This document shows, piece after piece, positions 52,670-61,262 of a DNA stretch of 64,000 nucleotides. The notes under the pieces were generated by a model. That model saw only the letters and a list, made by a program, of their open reading frames with translations, made no database searches and was not told the origin of the DNA. The stretch lies in NCBI RefSeq assembly GCF_900129025.1, contig NZ_FQUM01000002.1, forward strand, positions 558,001 through 622,000, in the 5' to 3' direction. The stretch is from Mariniphaga anaerophila (GTDB taxonomy: Bacteria > Bacteroidota > Bacteroidia > Bacteroidales > Prolixibacteraceae). Both the position numbers and the translations under genes were made by a program. Position 1 is the stretch's first letter; each line of letters opens with the position of its first letter.

Positions 52670-53509
52670 ATGCGAATTAAAACGCTCATAATATTTTCCA
52701 TCCTCCTGCTTTTCTCTGTATTGGTGTGTTTGGGTCAGGGCCGGTTAATTTTTCAATACAATTTTGATGAAAACGACAGTTTAGCCGACTGGAAAATTGA
52801 AGGCGAGGGAAAAGCGTTTGTGGAAAACGGAAAGCTGATTCTTGAACCGGGTTACTATCCGCTATTGAAGTTGGCCATAGACGAAGGGAAACTTTCTTTA
52901 GAAAACCGGCAGGAAGAATACCAGCACTGGCTGGTTGATGCCATGACCAAAAAATACGGGAAAGACATCGAAAAATACTATATAACAGGAGAAGATGGCA
53001 ATTCGGTTTTTCGTGGCGGACATTTCAATTTTTGGAATAAAAAATATCCCACGCCAGATGATTTTGCAATAGAATTTGAGTTTGTAAGCTTGTCGCCCGC
53101 TCCGCTACAGATGATTATGTTTTGTGCACGCGGAAAAAACGGAGAAAGCATTTTTGCCCCGTCAATGCCGGTGCGATACGGTTTGGCGCAGGAGATAATG
53201 TATGACCCCATGGTGCAGTACCGCATTTCCTATTTCCATCCTTCCAGAAAAACGGCAAACATGCGCCGCGCGCCCGGTAGAGAGCTGGTTGCCGAAGGCA
53301 GAGATGCCGTTTCTGAAACGCCGCGTAAAATGCATTTGTGCCGGGTAGAAAAAGTGGGTAATCAGATAACCTACAGCGTAGATGGAGATACAATCCTAAC
53401 CTTTTGCGATAACGACCCGTTAAACGGAGGGTACTGGGGATTTCGGTTAATGGCGTGTGCAAAGGGAGAATATGACAACATTAAAATTTTTGATTTGAGC
53501 GAATACTAA
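52670..53509 (+). CDS. DUF1961 family secreted protein
   Basis: This 279-residue protein has a Sec signal (ending VLVCLGQG, about residue 24) and a concanavalin-like beta-sandwich. LADWKIEGEGKAFVENGKL, GGHFNFWNKKYPTPDDFAIE and LQMIMFCARGKNGESIFAP correspond to the DUF1961 blocks known from B. subtilis YesU, a protein encoded in a rhamnogalacturonan cluster. The C-terminal KMHLCRVEKVGNQITYSVDG and GGYWGFRLMACAKGEYDNI also fit. Probably a glycan-binding or unknown hydrolase domain. An insertion of about 40 residues (near 65-105) before the FNFW block is unusual. It heads a plus-strand run with a sulfatase and a CBM9-like gene. Confidence 0.75.
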   Translation: MRIKTLIIFSILLLFSVLVCLGQGRLIFQYNFDENDSLADWKIEGEGKAFVENGKLILEPGYYPLLKLAIDEGKLSLENRQEEYQHWLVDAMTKKYGKDIEKYYITGEDGNSVFRGGHFNFWNKKYPTPDDFAIEFEFVSLSPAPLQMIMFCARGKNGESIFAPSMPVRYGLAQEIMYDPMVQYRISYFHPSRKTANMRRAPGRELVAEGRDAVSETPRKMHLCRVEKVGNQITYSVDGDTILTFCDNDPLNGGYWGFRLMACAKGEYDNIKIFDLSEY

Positions 53510-53516
53510 ATGATTA

Positions 53517-53539
53517 GCGCATCGAAAAACGGGATGCGC
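53517..53539 (+). terminator. Stem-loop between DUF1961 and the second sulfatase
   Basis: GCGCATC and GATGCGC form a perfect 7-bp stem with a 9-base loop, 8 bp after the DUF1961 stop. There is no immediate T run, so it may be a weak terminator or a processing or stability hairpin. Confidence 0.45.
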
Positions 53540-53666
53540 AAAAGGTTCATTTTTATAGATGGCACGTAGGAAATGGACGGTGTTATTCTTTTAAAGGACC
53601 GTATTGCAACAGAAAATTACCAAGGAGAAACTACATATTTTATAACTTTTCAGATATCTATTTTAA

Positions 53667-55253
53667 ATGAAAACAGGAATATTTATTTTACTTATTTTAT
53701 CCTTGCAACTCATATTTCAAGGGTGCAAAAACGGAACTTCTGTTCCTGAACAACCCAATATTCTTTTTATTGCAGTTGACGATCTTAATGATTGGACCGG
53801 CACAATGGGTGGAAACAACCAGGCCATAACGCCCAACCTGGATTTGCTGACTACGCAGGGCGTTTTGTTCAGTAATGCGCATGCTTCCATGCCGGTGTGT
53901 GTGGCTTCGCGCAATTCGTTGCTGAGCGGCCTGCATCCGGTTACAACCGGCTGGTACACCGGAGTGGGCGAGCGGCAGGCCATGATTCGATCCTATCACG
54001 AAGTGATGGAAGGGAAAAAAATGCTTCCCGAATTTTTTAAAGACAACGGGTACAAAACATTTTGTGCCGGTAAAATATTTCATTCCGGAGCAACTGATTA
54101 CCCGTTTCTGCTCGATTCTTTGTGGGATGATGTTGCGCCCGGTTATGCCGATAAAGTTACCGGAAAGTTTCTGGAGCGCGGCGAAGGGTATGGCGGTCTT
54201 TTCTTTTATCCGTTTCCTAAAAACGGCAGCCAGTTAAAACGGCATTATGGAGACAAGCTGGGGTCGGGGCATTCGTTGTGTGGCGGGCCGCTGGATGAAG
54301 AGGATATTCCGGGTGGAAAAATGTACGATGAGTTAATTGCCGATTATGCCGTTCAGAAATTAAACGAAAATCACGATAACCCGTTTTTTCTGTCGGTTGG
54401 GTTTGTGCGCCCGCATGTTCCGTACACTGCTCCCCGAAAATATTTCGATTTATACGACGAAGAAAAGGTGAAAATTCCGGACGTTCCGGACGACGAAATG
54501 AAAGATATTCCGATAATGGGAAAAGCAATTGCTTACGGAGCAACCAATTTTGGCGACCATCAGGCGGTTTTGGGAGTCGGGCCCGACTACTGGAGGTACC
54601 TGGTTTATTCTTACCTGGCCTGCATTTCTTTTGTGGACGACCAGATTGGTCGCGTGCTAAAAGCGCTTGAGAACAGCCGGTACGCTGAAAATACCATTAT
54701 TGTGCTTTGGAGCGACCACGGTCAAAATCTGGGCGAGAAAAAGCACTGGCGAAAAATGTGCCTTTGGGAAGAGTCAACCCGGGTTCCGCTTTGTATTTTG
54801 GTGCCTGGCAATAAAGCAAACGGGCAGGTTTGCGACGAGCCGGTGAGCCTGCTTGATATTTATCCGACTTTGGCTAATCTGTGCAACCTGCCGGTTCCGG
54901 AACATCTGGATGGGCAGAACCTGCAACCGTTGCTCGAAGCTCCCGGTTCGGAGTGGCCTCACGTTGTGCTGAGCAACTGGATGTATAAAAACTACTCGGT
55001 GCGCGACAGAAACTACCGTTATATTTTGTATCGCGACGGAACGGAAGAATTATACGATCGTTCGGAAGACCCGGGAGAACATTTTAATTTGGCCGATAAC
55101 CAACAATACGAAACAATAAAAGCCCGCCTGAAACAGGCAATACCTGAAAATCCGGCGTTGCCGGCCGGTGCTAAAAGTTGGAGGGGAGACAAGCTCGACG
55201 AGTTAATTTATCATTGGCAGGTTCAGGATAGTATTCCGGTTTGGTTAAGGTAA
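53667..55253 (+). CDS. S1-family sulfatase with CxASR motif
   Basis: This 528-residue lipoprotein (LSLQLIFQGCKNG, Cys 20) matches iduronate-2-sulfatase-like S1 enzymes. The metal-binding block is ILFIAVDDLNDWTGTMGG, then the formylglycine motif CVASR at residues 78-82. Further matches are VSFVDDQIGRVLKALE, IVLWSDHGQNLGEKKHWRK and LYDRSEDPGEHFNLAD. The usual Pro of CxPSR is Ala; anaerobic sulfatase-maturating enzymes accept either. It would remove sulfate from a uronic acid or hexosamine, with uronate likely from the homologous group. No maturation enzyme is in the window. Confidence 0.9.
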   Translation: MKTGIFILLILSLQLIFQGCKNGTSVPEQPNILFIAVDDLNDWTGTMGGNNQAITPNLDLLTTQGVLFSNAHASMPVCVASRNSLLSGLHPVTTGWYTGVGERQAMIRSYHEVMEGKKMLPEFFKDNGYKTFCAGKIFHSGATDYPFLLDSLWDDVAPGYADKVTGKFLERGEGYGGLFFYPFPKNGSQLKRHYGDKLGSGHSLCGGPLDEEDIPGGKMYDELIADYAVQKLNENHDNPFFLSVGFVRPHVPYTAPRKYFDLYDEEKVKIPDVPDDEMKDIPIMGKAIAYGATNFGDHQAVLGVGPDYWRYLVYSYLACISFVDDQIGRVLKALENSRYAENTIIVLWSDHGQNLGEKKHWRKMCLWEESTRVPLCILVPGNKANGQVCDEPVSLLDIYPTLANLCNLPVPEHLDGQNLQPLLEAPGSEWPHVVLSNWMYKNYSVRDRNYRYILYRDGTEELYDRSEDPGEHFNLADNQQYETIKARLKQAIPENPALPAGAKSWRGDKLDELIYHWQVQDSIPVWLR

Positions 55254-55277
55254 CCTGCTCTTAAAAATAGATCATCA

Positions 55278-55991
55278 ATGAAAAAACTGTTCTGGGGATT
55301 GTTTTTTTTAATAACTGTAAACTTTGCTTTTGCTCAGGGCAAAGAGTATCACTGCTATTATATTCAGGAAAAAATTGAAATTGACGGACAGCCGTTGGAA
55401 AAATTCTGGCAAAACGTAAAGCCCGTTTATTTTATTTCAAATACCGAAGGCGAAGCGTGCGCAACAACGTTTTTTAAAGCAGCGTGGGACGACAAATATT
55501 TGTATTTCTACATTTGGATGGAGGATGATGATATACGCTGTACAATGACCGAGCGGGACGCACACCTTTGGCACGAAGAGGTGGTGGAGATTTTTATTGA
55601 CGCTGATTGTAATCCGAAAACCTATTACGAATTTGAGTGGAATGCGCTGAATACACTGCTCGATTTGTATGTTTTAAATCCGGGATATTCCAGAGATAAA
55701 ATTACCCAGTGGTGGGATTGGAACTGCCTGGGAATTAAATCGGAAACTTATGTTGAAGGGACTATTCAAAACTCTAACGATATAGACAAAGGGTGGGGAA
55801 TTGAAATTGCTATTCCGTTCGATCAGATTGAATCTGCTCCCAATATTCCGCCACAAAGTGGAGATGTATGGCGGGTGGATTTAACCCGAAGAGAAGGTTC
55901 GGAAAATGCCGGAGACTTAAAAAAATCATCGTGGCTGCCTCCTTCATGTCATTTTCCGCTTTCCTATGGCGATTTTATTTTTAAAAAATAG
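55278..55991 (+). CDS. CBM9-like carbohydrate-binding protein
   Basis: This 237-residue protein has a Sec signal (VNFAFAQGKEYH, cleavage near residue 20) and a single beta-sandwich. IDGQPLEKFWQNVKPVYFI, FKAAWDDKYLYFYIWMEDDD and HEEVVEIFIDADCNPKTYYE are the conserved blocks of the carbohydrate-binding family 9-like (DOMON-related) group, which binds reducing-end sugars. WGIEIAIPFDQI completes it. It begins 24 bp after the sulfatase and probably helps attach enzymes or bind glycan products at the cell surface or in the periplasm. Confidence 0.82.
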   Translation: MKKLFWGLFFLITVNFAFAQGKEYHCYYIQEKIEIDGQPLEKFWQNVKPVYFISNTEGEACATTFFKAAWDDKYLYFYIWMEDDDIRCTMTERDAHLWHEEVVEIFIDADCNPKTYYEFEWNALNTLLDLYVLNPGYSRDKITQWWDWNCLGIKSETYVEGTIQNSNDIDKGWGIEIAIPFDQIESAPNIPPQSGDVWRVDLTRREGSENAGDLKKSSWLPPSCHFPLSYGDFIFKK

Positions 55992-56185
55992 CAATGAACA
56001 GACGAATAGGTGATTTTTATCAGTTCTGTCGTGAAAAAAAAGTAATGTAACGCGAAAAATGAGTTAAAAATGTTTAAAGAGACCTGTTTTTGTTTTCAAA
56101 CTATTTGTTTTCAGTATTTTATAATTAGTTTTTTAGACGTAATTTTTGGTTTTTTGGGCATAAATTCAACGATTTTTAAAGCTGA

Positions 56186-56233
56186 TTCAACCACACTGAA
56201 ACTTTTTTTTTATGGTTGAAAGCATATTCAACC
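56186..56233. repeat. Clustered TTCAACC/GGTTGAA repeats upstream of susC
   Basis: TTCAACCA at 56186-56193, its inverse TGGTTGAA at 56213-56220, and a third TTCAACC at 56227-56233 lie within 48 bp. This arrangement suggests regulator binding, perhaps by the neighbouring HTCS. Confidence 0.45.
56212..56222 (+). promoter_or_regulatory. Shared 11-bp motif, copy 2
   Basis: ATGGTTGAAAG is identical to 52403-52413 and lies inside the TTCAACC repeat cluster, 91 bp upstream of the susC ATG. Confidence 0.35.
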
Positions 56234-56312
56234 TCGTTGCAATCTATTACTACCGGAGAGTGTCAATTTTGTGGTAGAAATTTGAAGTTAATTAAATCTT
56301 AAAATCGAAATT

Positions 56313-59300
56313 ATGACTAAATCAAAGTTCATCAGATTTTTTCTAATAAATCTTTTTTTGATTGCGCTGTTCATTCCGGGATATGGACAAGGGCTTATTA
56401 TAAAAGGGATTGTAACAAGCGAACAGGGAGAAACTCTTCCTGGCGTGAACGTGGTTGTTCAGGGAACAACTTCAGGAACTGTTACCGGAATTGATGGCAA
56501 TTATTCTCTTAATGTACCCAACCCCGCAGAAGATGTTTTGATGTTTTCTTTTATCGGTTTCGAAACTCAATATATACAAGTTGCCGGAAAAACGAACATC
56601 GATGTAGTAATGGAAACTTCGTACAACGAGTTGGACGAGGTTATTGCCATTGGATATGGTACAGTGCGAAAAAGAGATCTTACCGGTTCGGTAGCTTCTG
56701 CAGATGTTGCTGAACTGGCTAAAGCACCGGTATCGAATCTGGCAGAGGCATTAAACGGCCGTGTGTCGGGTGTACAGGTGCAAACCACAGAAGGAGCACC
56801 CGGTGCCGAAGTAAAAATCCGCGTTCGCGGTGGCGGTTCAATTACACAAAGTAACGAACCATTATATATTATAGACGGGTTTCCCACCGAAGGAGGATTA
56901 AGCCTTTTGGATCCGTCGGAAATTGAATCCATTGATGTGTTGAAAGATGCTTCGTCTACTGCCATTTACGGAGCGCGCGGTGCCAATGGTGTAATTCTTA
57001 TTACTACCAAAGGTGGTAAAGTTGGAAAGACCAGAGTAAATTACGATGCCTATTTTGGGGTGAAACAACTGGCTAAAAAGCTGGATGTTTTAAGTCCGTA
57101 TGAGTTTGTTCTTTTGGATTATGAAAGAAACTTAGGCGATGCAAGTGTAATGGAATCGTGGTTTAACAGATACGGAAGTTTCGCCGACATTCAGTCAAAC
57201 TACGCCAACCGGCCGGGTATCGACTGGCAGGATGAAGTATTTGGAAGCCCGGTAAACAACCAGTACCATAAAGTAAGTATTTCGGGTGGAACTGAAAACA
57301 CCAAGTACAATCTTTCCTACTCGGTAAACGACGACCAGGGAATTATGGTAAACAGCGGTTTCAAAAGAAATAGCGCCAACTTTAATTTTGACCATAAAGT
57401 AAGCGAAAAATTGAAGGCTTCTGCATCAATCAGGTATACCGATCAGACATTCTACGGAATGGGTACATCATCGCAGGGGTCTCGTTTTAATAAACTGGAG
57501 CACATTGTACGTTACCGGCCCACAATCGGGATAAAAGGTTCTGACGAGGATTTGGTGAACCTGGATGAAGATCCGATTTATCTGGATGATTCCGGTAATG
57601 TTATGCAAAACCCGTTGGCATCAGCAGAAGCCGAACATAAAGAAACTGAAACGAGAGTGCTTTCTATGAATGCAAAACTCGATTACAATCTTTTTAAAGG
57701 GCTTACCTACACGTTAACATTAGGTATGCGCACAAGCGACCAGCGGCGCGAAATTTTTAACGGAGCCAGGTCGGTAACAGCAAAAAGATCAGGCGGGCCG
57801 TCGGGCTCTCTGCGCCATACAGACAGAAGGGGATATAGCTATTCTAATGTTTTAAATTATAACAAGAGAATTCAGAAAAAACACAAAATAAATTTGATGG
57901 TTGGCCAGGAAGAGGTGTATAACGAAGGACGTTGGTTCGAAGCCAGTTCAAACCAGTTTCCGAATGACGATATCGGTTTGGCTGATTTGTCACTGGGAAC
58001 CCTGCCGGGAATTCCTGCCTCATACGAAGAAGACGATCGACTGCTTTCGTTCTTCGGACGTGCAAATTACGCCTATCAGGATAAATACCTGTTTACAGCA
58101 ACAATGCGTGCTGATGGATCAACGAAATTTGGTTCGGGTAATAAATACGGGTATTTCCCGTCTGCATCAATAGCCTGGCGGGCAGTTGAAGAAGAGTTCA
58201 TTAAATCGCTGGATCTTTTCTCGAACCTTAAATTCCGCTTAAGCTACGGGATAGCCGGGAACAACCGGATTCCAAACTACCAGTCGCTTGCATTACTTGG
58301 TTCCGATTATTATGCCATTCAGAATACGCCTCAGATTAGCGTAGCATCTACTGTGCTTCCCAACCCAGATTTGAAATGGGAAACAACTGTTTCCAGAAAC
58401 TTTGGCGTTGACCTTGGTTTCCTCGATCAGCGCATCCAGTTAACAGCAGAAGCTTATCAAACAAATACAAAAGATTTGTTATTGCGGGCGCAAATTCCTC
58501 TTACTTCAGGTTATTCGTCTATGATTTTGAATGTTGGAGAAACGCGAAACAAAGGTTTTGAATTGAATTTGAATACCGTGAATGTTTCATCGCGTAACTT
58601 CGAGTGGAGAACCAATTTTAATATCTCTTTCAATAAGAATAAAGTAGTAGCATTAACCGATGGTTCTGATTCATTCCTTTACGCATCTGACTGGGGATTA
58701 GTTGGGAACGACTACATAGTAAAAGTAGGTGAGCAGATAGGAAGTATGTACGGATACCAAACCGACGGGCTTTTCCAGGTAGAAGATTTTAACTACGATG
58801 CAGCAACCGGAAAATACACGTTGAAAGAAGGAATTCCGTACGATCCGAACTGGTACCCGGAACCGGGGTTCTGGAAAATTAAAGATATTTCTGGTCCTGA
58901 CGGAGAACCCGACGGAATTATTGATCCTAACGATCGTTCGATTATTGGAAATGCCAGCCCGATACATTATGGTGGTATCACCAACTCGTTCAGCTACAAA
59001 AATTTCGATTTGAGCGTCTTTTTGAACTGGTCATACGGAAATGATATATATAATGCCAATAAAATTAACTACACAAATTATTCAGGCCCCAGTAAAAATA
59101 CTCTGGCAAATGTAAAAGATCGCTGGATAAGCATCGATGGAAATGGAAACAGGGTTACTGACCCAACAATACTTGCAGAACTGAATAAGGGGGCAATTAT
59201 GCCTGTGTACAATGGTTCAGGAGCTAACAATATGCTCCATAGCTGGGGAATTGAAGATGGCTCGTTCCTGCGGATTAACAACGTTAGCCTCGGCTACACA

Positions 59301-59504
59301 CTGCCGAAATCGGTGCTGACGAAATTGAGTATCAGCAACCTTAGAGTTTATACAACGGTTTACAATATTCATACTTTTACAAATTATTCAGGGTACGATC
59401 CTGAAGTAAGTACCAGGGAAAGCAGTGGCGTAACACCCGGTGTCGACTTCGGCGCTTATCCAAAAAGCAGATCCATTGTATTTGGTGTAAATCTTTCATT
59501 ATAA
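56313..59504 (+). CDS. SusC/RagA TonB-dependent outer-membrane transporter
   Basis: This 1063-residue transporter has a signal peptide (cleavage after PGYGQ, about 27) and a carboxypeptidase-regulatory-like domain (KGIVTSEQGETLPGVNVVVQ, about 30-105). LDEVIAIGYGTVRKRDLTGS resembles the TonB-box/plug start; ISIDVLKDASSTAIYGARG-like is the SusC signature. The barrel ends RSIVFGVNLSL. The gene is convergent in orientation with its SusD and HTCS partners on the plus strand. It should import oligosaccharides from the PL8/sulfatase-degraded glycan. Confidence 0.95.
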   Translation: MTKSKFIRFFLINLFLIALFIPGYGQGLIIKGIVTSEQGETLPGVNVVVQGTTSGTVTGIDGNYSLNVPNPAEDVLMFSFIGFETQYIQVAGKTNIDVVMETSYNELDEVIAIGYGTVRKRDLTGSVASADVAELAKAPVSNLAEALNGRVSGVQVQTTEGAPGAEVKIRVRGGGSITQSNEPLYIIDGFPTEGGLSLLDPSEIESIDVLKDASSTAIYGARGANGVILITTKGGKVGKTRVNYDAYFGVKQLAKKLDVLSPYEFVLLDYERNLGDASVMESWFNRYGSFADIQSNYANRPGIDWQDEVFGSPVNNQYHKVSISGGTENTKYNLSYSVNDDQGIMVNSGFKRNSANFNFDHKVSEKLKASASIRYTDQTFYGMGTSSQGSRFNKLEHIVRYRPTIGIKGSDEDLVNLDEDPIYLDDSGNVMQNPLASAEAEHKETETRVLSMNAKLDYNLFKGLTYTLTLGMRTSDQRREIFNGARSVTAKRSGGPSGSLRHTDRRGYSYSNVLNYNKRIQKKHKINLMVGQEEVYNEGRWFEASSNQFPNDDIGLADLSLGTLPGIPASYEEDDRLLSFFGRANYAYQDKYLFTATMRADGSTKFGSGNKYGYFPSASIAWRAVEEEFIKSLDLFSNLKFRLSYGIAGNNRIPNYQSLALLGSDYYAIQNTPQISVASTVLPNPDLKWETTVSRNFGVDLGFLDQRIQLTAEAYQTNTKDLLLRAQIPLTSGYSSMILNVGETRNKGFELNLNTVNVSSRNFEWRTNFNISFNKNKVVALTDGSDSFLYASDWGLVGNDYIVKVGEQIGSMYGYQTDGLFQVEDFNYDAATGKYTLKEGIPYDPNWYPEPGFWKIKDISGPDGEPDGIIDPNDRSIIGNASPIHYGGITNSFSYKNFDLSVFLNWSYGNDIYNANKINYTNYSGPSKNTLANVKDRWISIDGNGNRVTDPTILAELNKGAIMPVYNGSGANNMLHSWGIEDGSFLRINNVSLGYTLPKSVLTKLSISNLRVYTTVYNIHTFTNYSGYDPEVSTRESSGVTPGVDFGAYPKSRSIVFGVNLSL

Positions 59505-59524
59505 AACACAAACTGAAAATAATT

Positions 59525-61135
59525 ATGAAAAAAATAAAATATACAAAGTGGATAATGATGGTGGTGTTGTTAGTTGTTACGACCACCGCCTGTGAAGACC
59601 TGCTGGAAGAAAAACCCAGATCGTATTATGCTGCGGAAACTTTTTTCCAAACTGTGAAGCAGGCAAATATGGCTACTCTTGGCATTTATGATGTGTTGGC
59701 AGAGTTGGATACCTATGGCAGAACTCTTTCTATGATTTGGTGTGCAGACACCGATATTATGCAAATGCGCGGAACTGGCCTGGATAACGATCGACGGAAA
59801 ATGTGCCATTACAATGCAGATCCTTCATTAGGGTGGGTTCAGAATACCTGGACAATGCTTTGGAAAGGAATTGACCGTGCAAACATGGTTATTCAGAAAA
59901 TTCCGGAAATGGATTTGTACACCGAAGGAACTGAAGATGAAATAAAAATGCTGCAACGCTACTTGGGTGAAGCTAAATTTTTGAGGGGACTGATTTATTT
60001 TGACCTGGTACGAATTTGGGGAGCCGTTCCGTTAAAAACAGAGCCCACAAAGGCAAGCGACGATATGTCTGTGAGCCGTGCTTCATACGAAGAGTTGTAC
60101 AATCAGATTGATAAAGATTTGACCGATGCAGCAGAATTACTGCCCTGGCGTTCGGACGTTCCGGAAGCCGGAGAACGCGCCAGTAAAGGTGCTGCACTGG
60201 GAACGCATGCACGCGTTTGTTTGGCCCGTGGCGGATATTATCTCGATGTATACGAGAAACAACGCACAAGGGTAAGCAATTACAAAGACTATTACGAAAA
60301 GGCAGCACAGCTTACAAAACAAGTTATTGAGTCGGGCGAGCATGCTCTTAACCCGAGCTACGAGCAAGTATTCCGCAACTATTGTGAATTTAAGGTAGAG
60401 CCGAAGGAAAGCATGTTCGAAATCGGGATGTTTAACCTAGAAGGTGGTGCGGCCAATACCGGTATTATTGGTTCTTACAACGGGCCTACTGCAGCGGCAG
60501 ATTACATTTACGGCAGGGCAAACAGTTTCTTAAATTCAACTCCGCTTTTTAAAGCATCTTTTGCCGATGAAGATTTAAGAAAAGAAGTTGCCGTTACCGA
60601 TTTCCAGATTTTGGCCGATGGTACGTTGAAGGTTTATCCGAAAAACAATGATCACATGTGGTCACCCGGAAAATGGCGCCGTAACTGGCACATTCAGGCA
60701 GCCAAAAATCCCAACAATACCGACCTCAACTGGGTATATTTACGTTATGCCGATGTATTGCTGATGAGGGCCGAAGCAGAAAACGAAGTAAATGAAGGCC
60801 CAAATGCAGCAGCCTACGCAGCAATTAACGAAGTACGTGACCGTGCAGGCTTGGAAGATCTTCCTTCCGGTTTATCGAAAGACGAATTTTTTGAAGCGCT
60901 TAAACAGGAAAGGGTTTGGGAACTTTGCTTCGAAGGATGGCGGAAAGATGACCTGGTGCGTTGGAATATTTTGGGCGAAACATTAAGGCAGGCTCAAGCC
61001 GACCTGAAAGAGCACAGAAGCAATTTTCCATACGTTGCTGGCGACCTGTTTGACGAAGACAAAGACGAATTGTGGCCCATCCCGCTTGTTGATATCGATG
61101 AAAATCCGAACTTATTTCAGAATCCTTATTTTTAG
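59525..61135 (+). CDS. SusD/RagB-family nutrient-binding lipoprotein
   Basis: This 536-residue outer-membrane lipoprotein has the signal VVLLVVTTTACEDLLEEKP with Cys near residue 23. Typical SusD segments are YLGEAKFLRGLIYFDLVRI, GAVPLKTEP, SKGAALGTHARVCLA and the C-terminal INEVRDRAGLEDLPSG and QERVWELCFEGWRKDDLVRW. It is the partner of the SusC encoded 20 bp upstream. A rho-independent terminator lies 31 bp after the stop, separating it from the HTCS gene. Confidence 0.95.
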   Translation: MKKIKYTKWIMMVVLLVVTTTACEDLLEEKPRSYYAAETFFQTVKQANMATLGIYDVLAELDTYGRTLSMIWCADTDIMQMRGTGLDNDRRKMCHYNADPSLGWVQNTWTMLWKGIDRANMVIQKIPEMDLYTEGTEDEIKMLQRYLGEAKFLRGLIYFDLVRIWGAVPLKTEPTKASDDMSVSRASYEELYNQIDKDLTDAAELLPWRSDVPEAGERASKGAALGTHARVCLARGGYYLDVYEKQRTRVSNYKDYYEKAAQLTKQVIESGEHALNPSYEQVFRNYCEFKVEPKESMFEIGMFNLEGGAANTGIIGSYNGPTAAADYIYGRANSFLNSTPLFKASFADEDLRKEVAVTDFQILADGTLKVYPKNNDHMWSPGKWRRNWHIQAAKNPNNTDLNWVYLRYADVLLMRAEAENEVNEGPNAAAYAAINEVRDRAGLEDLPSGLSKDEFFEALKQERVWELCFEGWRKDDLVRWNILGETLRQAQADLKEHRSNFPYVAGDLFDEDKDELWPIPLVDIDENPNLFQNPYF

Positions 61136-61166
61136 CAGATAGAAGTTTAGTTAGATTTGACAACGA

Positions 61167-61195
61167 ATGGGGTAGTTATACTGCCCCATTTTTTT
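61167..61195 (+). terminator. Rho-independent terminator after susD
   Basis: ATGGGGTAG pairs with CTGCCCCAT (one wobble pair) around the loop TTATA and runs into seven T. Confidence 0.85.
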
Positions 61196-61227
61196 GGTTT
61201 AGAAACTACCAGTCCGGTTATTTATAC

Positions 61228-61235
61228 TATTTTTG
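61228..61235 (+). promoter_or_regulatory. -7 box upstream of the second HTCS gene
   Basis: TATTTTTG matches TAnnTTTG, 27 bp before the ATG at 61263. No -33 TTTG lies at the right distance. Confidence 0.4.
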
Positions 61236-61262
61236 GCGTATTAAATTATGAATGATGGCATT

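Larger units (their letters stand above)
55992..56312. other. Promoter region of the third susC
   Basis: This 321-bp AT-rich gap holds a cluster of TTCAAC repeats, including the inverted pair TTCAACCA (56186-56193) and TGGTTGAA (56213-56220). No exact TAnnTTTG box was seen and no gene is supported. Confidence 0.5.
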
